Shown: in pieces, positions 32,408 through 39,219 of the stretch
How positions within the stretch are numbered: the first letter of the stretch is position 1
How the letters are laid out: each line of letters opens with the position of its first letter
Origin: Microtetraspora glauca
Lineage (GTDB): Bacteria; Actinomycetota; Actinomycetes; Streptosporangiales; Streptosporangiaceae
Reading direction: 5' to 3'
Assembly: GCA_001570385.1 (NCBI GenBank)
Contig: BBYL01000021.1
Span: 62,001-126,000 of the forward strand
Length of the DNA: 64,000 nt
Translations under genes and position numbers: made by a program
Notes under the pieces: generated by a model
What the model was told of the DNA's origin: nothing
Databases searched by the model: none
The model's input: the letters and a program-made list of their open reading frames with translations, nothing else

Positions 32408-34663
32408 GCGGGGCGCGGGCAGTCGTCGTGCCAGGAGACCGGGGAGCCACCAGTTGCGGGAGCCGAGAACGCGCATCAGTGCCGGGACCAGCGCCAGCCT
32501 GATGACGGTGGCGTCCAGGGTGATCGCGGTCGCGACGGCCAAGCCGAGTTGGGCCAGCTCGTGGCGGTGCGCGGTGAGCAACGCGGCGAAGGTGGTGACC
32601 ATGACGGCGGCGGCGACGGTGATGGGGCGGGCGGTGTGGCGCAGGCCGTGGACGACGGCGGCGGTGTTGTCCCCGCTGTCGTGGTAGTGCTCGGCGATGC
32701 GGTGGATGAGGAACATCTCGTAATCGATCGACAGGCCGAACACCAACGTGAAGGCCAGCAGCGGGATCAGCGTGTTGACCTGGTGGCCGACCAGGTCAGG
32801 GATGTGGCGGGTGGCCAGGGTCAGCAGGCCGAACGCGGCGGTGACGGCGAGCAGGTTCATCACGACGGCTTTGATGGGCAGCAGGATGCTGCGGAAGGTC
32901 ACCAGCAGGAAGGCCAGCGACCAGCCGAGCACCAGCGCGATCACCATGCCGAGCTGGGCGGTGCTCTCCTCGATCAGATCGGAGAAGATCGCATTGGGCC
33001 CGGTCACCAGGACACGCTGGCCGGGCGGAAGCAGGGCCGGAGCATATTGGCGGGATATCTGCCGCGCCAGCGCTGTGCTCGCCGGTTCATCGATGTGCGT
33101 ACGGATGACGACGAGGACGACGGTCAGGTCGCGGCCATTGTCGATGGGTGCCGCCGAGGCGACCCTCGGGTCCTCCCTGAGGGTGGCGATCAGCGCGCCG
33201 GTGTCGACGGGCGGGGCGTCGACGGGATGGGGCAGCACCACGGCCAATGAGGAGGAGATCTGGTCGGCCTCCATGTACGCCAGGCCGCGCCCGAAGTCGG
33301 TCTGGACGATCGAGGCACGGTCCAGGTCGACGCCCAGCCGTAGACCGGTCACCGGTGCGGCAGCCGCCACCAGCACGCCGGTGCAGGCCAGCGTGTAGGC
33401 GATGGGGTGACGCATCAGGTGACCCGCCCAGCGGCTCCACCCGGTGCCGCCGTCCCCGTCGTGTTCCACGGCACGGTGTTCCACGGCGTGATGTTCCATG
33501 GCGCCGCGGCGGATCCGCGTCCGGCGCTGCTCAGCCGTCGGACGCGGGCGCGGCCATCTCAGCCGCCCGCGCCCGAGCCACCGGTCGGCGGCCACCAGTA
33601 CGGCCGGGAGCAACGTCAGGGCCGCCGCCGCGGCGACCACGGCCGCTGTGCTCACCGCGGCCGCCATGGTGCGGATCATCGATGTGCGCACCACGAGCAG
33701 CGCGACCGCCGTCAGCGCGACCGCCAGCGCGCACCAGCCCGCCGTCCGTCCGGCGGTGCTCGTCGCGATGCCCGCGGCTTGATGGCGATCGTGCCCGATG
33801 TCGCGGGCCTGGCGGTAGCGCAGCAGGATGAGCAGCGCGTAGTCCAGCCCGAGTCCCATCCCGACGGTGGCCACGACCGCCAGCATGAAGGTGTCCGTCT
33901 CCACCCCGAGCCGGCTCGCCACCGCCAGCGCTCCCAGGGCCGTCACCATCACGGTGCCGGCCATCGCCAGCACCACCAGAGCGGCTCCGGCTGTCGCCAG
34001 GCCGATCAACAGCGCCAGCAGCGCCACCGGAACCGCCACCAACTCGGCCCGCCGCAGGTCGGCCAGATCGGCTCGCTTGGCCTCCGCGAGCAGCGCGGTC
34101 TCACCCACGACGTGAACGTCGAGGCGAGAGCCGGATGCCGCGCGTGCGGCTCGCTGGGCGGCGGCGCGCAGCAGCGGCAGCGCCGCCTGACGCGCCCGCT
34201 GGTCCCCGTTCACGCCCACGAGCGCATAGGTACGCCGCCGATCCTGCCCGGGGACCGGAGGCAGGAGCTGCACCCCGCCCACCTGCGGCTGCGCTGACAC
34301 GGCGCTTACGGCAGCCTGGAGCGCGCGCGAATACACCTCGTCATCGTCCTGCAGCATGGCGGAGGCGAAGACGAGCATCATCTGCTCGGAGCCCAGCCGT
34401 GGAAATCCTCGCTCCAGCAGGTGCGCCCCGGTCAGCGAGGATGATCCGTTCACCCGCACGGCCGGAGCACTGGCGCGCTGGAGCAGGCCGGGCACCATCA
34501 GGGCCGATCCGGCCAGTAACACCAGCCACGCGGCGAGCACCGCCCGGTGATGGCGTGCCGCCACCTCACCCAAGCGGCGCCAGACGGGACGGTGACCCGC
34601 GCCGGTGGACGCACGCGACGCAGGCGACGCCTGGTCGGTCGATGCTCGCGACGACAGAGGCAT
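32384..34663 (-). CDS. MMPL/RND-family exporter, C-terminus clipped by IS256
   Basis: Membrane transporter of 759 residues with two MMPL halves. Each half has a first helix, a large extracytoplasmic loop and five further helices; for example HHRAVLAAWLVLLAGSALMV, VVATVGMGLGLDYALLILLR and FTLVFGLSIDYEMFLIHRIA. Proton-driven MMPL proteins export lipids and hydrophobic metabolites, so it could export the product of the adjacent locus. The last seven residues (GTVRTTV) and the stop lie inside the right terminal repeat of the IS256 element, so the original C-terminus was replaced. The core WWLPGLLARRLP is kept. GGGAGG precedes the ATG. Confidence 0.9.
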   Translation of the reverse strand: MPLSSRASTDQASPASRASTGAGHRPVWRRLGEVAARHHRAVLAAWLVLLAGSALMVPGLLQRASAPAVRVNGSSSLTGAHLLERGFPRLGSEQMMLVFASAMLQDDDEVYSRALQAAVSAVSAQPQVGGVQLLPPVPGQDRRRTYALVGVNGDQRARQAALPLLRAAAQRAARAASGSRLDVHVVGETALLAEAKRADLADLRRAELVAVPVALLALLIGLATAGAALVVLAMAGTVMVTALGALAVASRLGVETDTFMLAVVATVGMGLGLDYALLILLRYRQARDIGHDRHQAAGIATSTAGRTAGWCALAVALTAVALLVVRTSMIRTMAAAVSTAAVVAAAAALTLLPAVLVAADRWLGRGRLRWPRPRPTAEQRRTRIRRGAMEHHAVEHRAVEHDGDGGTGWSRWAGHLMRHPIAYTLACTGVLVAAAAPVTGLRLGVDLDRASIVQTDFGRGLAYMEADQISSSLAVVLPHPVDAPPVDTGALIATLREDPRVASAAPIDNGRDLTVVLVVIRTHIDEPASTALARQISRQYAPALLPPGQRVLVTGPNAIFSDLIEESTAQLGMVIALVLGWSLAFLLVTFRSILLPIKAVVMNLLAVTAAFGLLTLATRHIPDLVGHQVNTLIPLLAFTLVFGLSIDYEMFLIHRIAEHYHDSGDNTAAVVHGLRHTARPITVAAAVMVTTFAALLTAHRHELAQLGLAVATAITLDATVIRLALVPALMRVLGSRNWWLPGLLARRLPAPRGTVRTTV

Positions 34664-34697
34664 CCGGCCACCTCCCGTGAGAGACCCTCAAACTGTG

Positions 34698-34707
34698 TTA
34701 CAAATAG
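34698..34707. promoter_or_regulatory. YTACAANTWG motif between MMPL and secreted-protein genes
   Basis: TTACAAATAG is the third copy of the motif also found before the lipocalin-prenyl synthase (TTACAACTTG) and marR-like (CTACAAGTAG) genes. AGTAGTCA, also present beside the marR copy, recurs at about 34728. Both suggest common control of the locus. Confidence 0.4.
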
Positions 34708-34750
34708 CTGCCAAACAATCACAGATAGTAGTCACATAATGGAGGACGAG

Positions 34751-35368
34751 ATGATCCGCCGATCCCGCTCCGGGCACCTGCGCCGACTCGCCATCGCCAC
34801 CGTGACCGCCGGCCTCGCCGTACCGCTCCTGGCTTCCGCCGGGTCCGCCCAGGCCGCGCGCACACCCGCCGCCCGCACCGGAACGCTCGGTGCACCGGAC
34901 CCGGCGACGTTGATCTGTGCCATGCGCACCGCGCCCAAATTCCCCATCACCTTCACTCCGCCACTGCGTGACGCGGCGGCACAGCCGACCGAGGCGCGGG
35001 GCGTCATTCTCCTGGAGCGCTGCTCCTCACCCAACGGCAAAGCGGCCGACATCGCCTCCGGCAGGCTCGAGATCACCGGCAGCGCCACCGCCAGTTGCCG
35101 AAGCGCCACCAACGTGCGCGGAACCGGGACCGTCACCTGGCAGGACGCGCAGGGCAAGAGCGTGGGCACCTCCAAGCTCACCACCGAGTCGAGCCAGACC
35201 GCCGGCTCCAGCCCGACCGACAGCCTGCTGAGCGGCAGCGTCTCCTCCGGCCGTCTCAGCGGCCGACAGGTCGGCGCGATGGCCACCCCCACCACCGATC
35301 TTGGGCAGTGCACCTCCCCCTCGGGCCTTTCCGAGTTGAGCGGAGCCGGTCGGCTCTCCTTCACCTGA
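34751..35368 (+). CDS. Secreted protein of unknown function beside MMPL
   Basis: Unrecognised 205-residue protein with a Sec signal: MIRRSRSGHLRRLAIATVTA, then a hydrophobic run ending SAGSAQA-A. The mature part is rich in Ser, Thr and Gly with four cysteines and alternating polar/hydrophobic stretches (GRLEITGSATASCRS, RGTGTVTWQDAQGKSVGTSK) that look like beta strands. GGAGG lies 5 bp before the ATG at 34751, better than an ATG at 34739. It is divergent from the MMPL exporter and may be a cell-surface partner or an unrelated beta-sandwich protein. Confidence 0.75.
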   Translation: MIRRSRSGHLRRLAIATVTAGLAVPLLASAGSAQAARTPAARTGTLGAPDPATLICAMRTAPKFPITFTPPLRDAAAQPTEARGVILLERCSSPNGKAADIASGRLEITGSATASCRSATNVRGTGTVTWQDAQGKSVGTSKLTTESSQTAGSSPTDSLLSGSVSSGRLSGRQVGAMATPTTDLGQCTSPSGLSELSGAGRLSFT

Positions 35369-35411
35369 CCGTTCAGGGCTCGATAGGAGGGAAGCCCACC
35401 CGTGTCCCCTG

Positions 35412-35443
35412 ATGCCGGTGCTCGGAGTTCCGCGCACCGGCAT
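35412..35443. terminator. Strong bidirectional terminator
   Basis: ATGCCGGTGC (35412-35421) pairs perfectly with GCACCGGCAT (35434-35443), and an inner CGGA/TCCG extends the stem. It lies between the convergent secreted-protein and GPH transporter genes. Confidence 0.75.
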
Positions 35444-35503
35444 TCGCGATCGGCGGCCACTGACCGAGGACGGAGACGGCCGCGGTCGTGAAGGGCCCAG
35501 TGA

Positions 35504-36811
35504 TCAGGAGCCCGCTGCCGGCGCGGGCGCGCTCTCGCCGCTTCGGTGGACGCCGGCACGCAGCGGGTAGAGCAGGAAGCAGCCGAAGGCCACCGCCAGC
35601 ACGGCCAGTGGCACCCCGCCCAGCATCAGCCGGACGCCCGTCACGACGGAATCGGGCTGGAGCGCCACGCCCGCGCGGTACCCGGACCTGGACAGCACGA
35701 CGCTGATGATCACTGCCTGCAGGGACACCGCCCAGCGGACGATGAACCCGTTCATCCCGAAGTACATCCCCTCGCGGCGTGCGCCCGTCCTGCGCTCGTC
35801 GTCGTCGATCACCTCGGCGAGCAGGATCTCCAGCAGGACCAGCATGCCCGCGATCCCCACCCCGACCGCGGCCCCGGTGACGGCCGCGAGGGCGAGGTTC
35901 CCGATGAAGAGGAACGGCACGAGGGCCACGCCGTACACGATGATCGCGGCCAGGACGGCGCGGCGAGGACCGATCCGGGTGGTGACCCGGCTCCACACGT
36001 AGACCAGCGGGATCGCGGTGACGAACACCGCGCCCAGGATGACCGTGTTGGCGGAGTCCGGCTCGCCCAGGGCGTACTTCGTGAAGAACGGGATGCCCGC
36101 CTGAAGTAGGGCGAAGGTCAGTTGCAACAGGAAACTGCCCAGGACATACGTGACGAACGCCCGGTTGGTGAGGGTGTAGCGGATCGCGGCGAGGAACCCG
36201 AAGGTCTCGCGCTCCGTCCGGGCCCGCTCGACCGATCCGGTCAGCGAAAGCGCGAAGAAGGCCAGCGAGACGACGCCGAAGGACACGCCCATCGCGGCCC
36301 ATCCGATGGTGCCGTAGAGCACGGGCGCGGCGGCGACTCCGAGGATCATGCCGACGATGGCGAACATCTGCCGCCACGACGCGGCGGCCGCCCGCTCGGC
36401 GATGGTGGTGAACATCTCCGGGAAGAGCGCCACGTAGTTCAGCACCACGACGACGAACAGCACGTCGTAGACGAGGACCGCGATCAGGAAGTACCAGAAC
36501 CTGGCGGTTCCGCCATCCACCAGCGGGATCCAGATCATGGTGAACGCCGCGGCCAGCGGCACCATGCCGATCGCGATGTACGGCACGCGCCTGCCCCAGC
36601 GTGTACGCGTCCGATCGGACACGTGCCCCGCGAGGGGGTTGAGCAGTGCGTTCACGATGCCGTGGACGACCATGGCGACGCCGATGAGCGCCGGATCGAC
36701 ACCGAGGTGGTCCACGTAGTAGAAGGTGGCGAAGGTCGCGAACGCCTGCGCGAGCAGGTTGACCGAGAGGTTGCCCGACCCGTACGCCAGCACGCCGCGG
36801 CGGCCGATCAT
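35504..36811 (-). CDS. GPH-family sugar:cation symporter
   Basis: MFS-type transporter of 435 residues in the glycoside-pentoside-hexuronide family (MelB-like). It has about twelve helices. Diagnostic pieces are VLAYGSGNLSVNLLAQAFAT, NPLAGHVSDRTRTRWGRRVP (the family cytoplasmic loop), and AEVIDDDERRTGARREGMYF later in the chain. GPH carriers import disaccharides or glycosides with sodium or protons. Last gene of a ROK-chbG-GPH operon; its ATG overlaps the deacetylase stop (ATGA). The sugar is unknown; the deacetylase suggests an N-acetylated oligosaccharide. Confidence 0.9.
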   Translation of the reverse strand: MIGRRGVLAYGSGNLSVNLLAQAFATFATFYYVDHLGVDPALIGVAMVVHGIVNALLNPLAGHVSDRTRTRWGRRVPYIAIGMVPLAAAFTMIWIPLVDGGTARFWYFLIAVLVYDVLFVVVVLNYVALFPEMFTTIAERAAAASWRQMFAIVGMILGVAAAPVLYGTIGWAAMGVSFGVVSLAFFALSLTGSVERARTERETFGFLAAIRYTLTNRAFVTYVLGSFLLQLTFALLQAGIPFFTKYALGEPDSANTVILGAVFVTAIPLVYVWSRVTTRIGPRRAVLAAIIVYGVALVPFLFIGNLALAAVTGAAVGVGIAGMLVLLEILLAEVIDDDERRTGARREGMYFGMNGFIVRWAVSLQAVIISVVLSRSGYRAGVALQPDSVVTGVRLMLGGVPLAVLAVAFGCFLLYPLRAGVHRSGESAPAPAAGS

Positions 36812-37704
36812 CGGGCCCTCTGCAGGGCACGCAGGTCGGCCCAGCCGATGAGCGTGACGCCTTCCTCGGCGATCACACGGCGTACCTCCGGGTCGGTGAA
36901 GAGACGCAGCTCCATGGCGCGTTTCGCGTGGTGCGGCATGATCTGCCGCAGCTCGGCCGTCTCCTCGAACGGATGGATGTAGATCTCGGTCACGCCCGGG
37001 CGCAGCGCCCGGATCAGCCAGATCATGTCGTCCCTGACGTTCTCGTACGTCTCCCCCTCGGCCTGCTCGAAGGGCAGCGTCCAGAGCCGGTCGAGGATCA
37101 CCACCCCGGCCGCGTCCGCGGCCTCCGCCCGGGCCTGGACCACCGGCTCCAGCTCCTCGGGCAGGCCCATGCCGTCCAGGGTGCGGGGCAACCGGAACGG
37201 CAGGCCGTGTTCGGCGCACACCGTGAAGACGACGTCCAGGAAGTCCCTGCCGGTCGCCAGGCCGTACAGGCTGCCCATGTGGTTGTCGGCGTGCGAGGGG
37301 TCGAGGCCGAGGGTCACGGCCCTGCGGATCTGGTTGGTGATCTCGGCGCGGACCTCGTCCGGGTCGGCCCGCTCCTCGACTGTTCGGCAGTCGGCGGGGA
37401 AGTAGCCGGCCTCGTCCACCAGGGAGGACACCGCGCGGTCACGGGTCACCGGGCCCCAGCGGTATCCCTCCCACTCGCTCGTGAAGGTCAGGTGGACGCC
37501 CACGTCGTATCCGCCGGCGGCCGCCGTACGGACCGCGTCGGGGGCCCACGGGCACGGCGTCATGACGGTCGCCGAACTGATGGCGCGGGCGGCGAGCAGG
37601 GAGGTGATGCCCGTGTTCGCCGCCCGGCACATGCCGTAGTCGTCGGCGTTCACGATCAGCAGCCGGTCCTCCGGCCGGCCGCCGAGCCGTTGTGCGAGGT
37701 TCAC
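36808..37704 (-). CDS. ChbG/HpnK-family carbohydrate deacetylase
   Basis: Predicted metal-dependent deacetylase of 298 residues (YdjC/ChbG fold). Motifs are LLIVNADDYGMCRAANTGIT (metal-binding Asp-Asp), VGVHLTFTSEWEGYRWGP (His) and LDPSHADNHMGSLYGLATGR (His residues), with EIYIHPFEETAEL near the end. ChbG removes one acetyl group from chitobiose or chitotriose. Start is GTG at 37704, overlapping the ROK stop by 4 bp (GTGA). Together with the GPH carrier it probably processes an imported N-acetylated sugar; no glycosidase is in the operon. Confidence 0.88.
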   Translation of the reverse strand: MNLAQRLGGRPEDRLLIVNADDYGMCRAANTGITSLLAARAISSATVMTPCPWAPDAVRTAAAGGYDVGVHLTFTSEWEGYRWGPVTRDRAVSSLVDEAGYFPADCRTVEERADPDEVRAEITNQIRRAVTLGLDPSHADNHMGSLYGLATGRDFLDVVFTVCAEHGLPFRLPRTLDGMGLPEELEPVVQARAEAADAAGVVILDRLWTLPFEQAEGETYENVRDDMIWLIRALRPGVTEIYIHPFEETAELRQIMPHHAKRAMELRLFTDPEVRRVIAEEGVTLIGWADLRALQRAR

Positions 37705-38918
37705 GTGGTGTCCCCTTTCCTGGAGCCGCGCGGTTGGCCGGCCGGGTCGGTGTCGTACGGTCGCCCCGCACCGGTGGCGGCGGCGAAGGCGTGCTCTCTC
37801 GCGTGATGGCGGGCGAGCCAGGCCGCGCCGCGCAGGACGGCGTCCTCGGGCACGCCGCTCGGGATGATCGTGATCGGGAGCGGCGCGGCGTCTCTGGCGA
37901 GGTGGTGGCGGACGCGGCCGAGCAACAGGTCGGCGCTGGCGCCCACCCCGCCACCGAGCACGAACAGCTCCGGCTCGATGACCAGGGCGATGGAGGCCGC
38001 CACGTGAGCGATCCTGCGGGCGGTCGCGTCGACGACCGCGAGCGCCTTCTCGTCGCCGGCCCTGGCACGTACGAAGAGTTCGCGAGGCGACGGCGTGCCC
38101 CCGATGCCGGCCTCCCTGGCCTGTTCGGCGATGCGGCGGGCGCCGAGCACCTCGGTGCCGAGTTCGGTCGCGGGATGGGGCAGGAATCCCACCTCGCCCG
38201 CTCCCCCGGCGAACCCCCGGTGCAGGCGGCCACCGAGCACCACTCCGGCGCCGAGGCCGACACCGACGCCGAGCAGGACGAAGTCCCCGACGTCCGCGCA
38301 GGCGCCGAACCGTTGCTCGGCGATGGCGGCGAGGTTGACGTCGTTCTCCAGGATCAGGGGCACGGGCAGATCACGCTCGATCGCCTCGACCAGCCCCTTG
38401 CCGCCCTGTGGGAGCCCGTAGGCGCGGCGGATGGTGTGGCCGTCACGCCCCACGACCGCGGGAACGCCGATCACGGCCTGGCCGATGGCGCCCAGCTCGG
38501 TTCCGGCCCGCTCGGCGCACTCGGCGGCGAGGGCGGTCACCGCCGCCGCCGTCGCGGCGGCCTGCCGGCGGGGTGCCCGGGTCTCCGCCTGGGCGAGCAC
38601 CTCCCCTACCGCGTCGACGACGGCGGCGCGGATCCGCAGGTGCCCGATGTCGACGCCGAGGCCGAGCGCGCAGCCGGGGTCGATCTGATAGAGGGTCGCG
38701 GCGGGCCCTCTGCGGGTGGTGTCTGTGCCCGCCTCCGTGACGACCTTCCGCGTGATGAGCTCGCGCAACGCCTGGGCGACAGTGGTCTTGGACAGGCCCG
38801 TGGCCCTCGTGATCTCCGGGCGGCCGATCGGCCCCTCACGGTCGATGACGTCGAGCACGGCGCGCGCGTTGATCGACCGGAGCAGGCCCTGTGGCCCCGC
38901 CAGGTAGTCCGCGCCCAT
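37701..38918 (-). CDS. ROK-family transcription regulator (NagC/XylR type)
   Basis: Repressor of 405 residues. The N-terminal winged helix (residues about 12-75: LRSINARAVLDVIDREGPIG, RPEITRATGLSKTTVAQALR) precedes a ROK sugar-kinase-like sensor. It contains LGLGVDIGHLRIRAAVVDAV, PLILENDVNLAAIAEQRFG and LLGVGVGLGAGVVLGGRLHR. The zinc-binding Cys cluster of true ROK kinases is absent, as in several regulators. It heads the operon with the deacetylase and transporter, and a palindromic operator stands 25 bp upstream, so autoregulation with sugar induction is expected. Confidence 0.9.
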   Translation of the reverse strand: MGADYLAGPQGLLRSINARAVLDVIDREGPIGRPEITRATGLSKTTVAQALRELITRKVVTEAGTDTTRRGPAATLYQIDPGCALGLGVDIGHLRIRAAVVDAVGEVLAQAETRAPRRQAAATAAAVTALAAECAERAGTELGAIGQAVIGVPAVVGRDGHTIRRAYGLPQGGKGLVEAIERDLPVPLILENDVNLAAIAEQRFGACADVGDFVLLGVGVGLGAGVVLGGRLHRGFAGGAGEVGFLPHPATELGTEVLGARRIAEQAREAGIGGTPSPRELFVRARAGDEKALAVVDATARRIAHVAASIALVIEPELFVLGGGVGASADLLLGRVRHHLARDAAPLPITIIPSGVPEDAVLRGAAWLARHHAREHAFAAATGAGRPYDTDPAGQPRGSRKGDTT

Positions 38919-38942
38919 CGGTCACCTCTGGATTCCGACCCC

Positions 38943-38965
38943 AGTAGGTCGGAAACTTTCCTACT
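38943..38965. promoter_or_regulatory. ROK operator
   Basis: Plus-strand AGTAGG (38943-38948) and CCTACT (38960-38965) form perfect outer arms around GGAAACTTTCC (38951-38961). This nested palindrome is close to the GGAAA-x-TTTCC-type sites of actinobacterial ROK repressors. It overlaps the expected promoter of the ROK-chbG-GPH operon. Confidence 0.65.
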
Positions 38966-39180
38966 TGAGGTGAGCGCATTCTTATCCGATCGGAGGCCAC
39001 GCGACAAGGGGCGCCCGGATCCGGGCGTAGCCATGACGGGTACCGGGGTCCCCGCAGCAAACGGCGAAACCAACGGATATGGGCCACCTCGGCGGAGTGA
39101 GGAAGGCAGGAAGCCGACGAGTTATCCGGTCCGACCTCCTGTCGATCCTCTTGGCTCACGAACGCGGCCCGGCCCCTCGA

Positions 39181-39198
39181 CGGTCGGTCCGCCGACCG
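39181..39198. terminator. Terminator hairpin downstream of lanL
   Basis: CGGTCGG-TCCG-CCGACCG is a perfect 7-bp stem with a 4-nt loop, 22 bp past the lanL stop. The rest of the gap 38966-39219 shows nothing recognisable. Confidence 0.55.
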
Positions 39199-39219
39199 CG
39201 TGACGTCGAAAAGTGATCG

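Noticed and set aside
31001..32415. Target-site duplication of the IS256 element
   Set aside because: Flanking 8-mers agree in only 6 of 8 positions and the region is G-rich, so the match could be chance.
31052..33250. Plus-strand open frame of 732 codons over the IS256 element and MMPL gene
   Set aside because: Low-complexity Gly/Asp/Gln/His text complementary to the transposase and MMPL genes, with no family signature.
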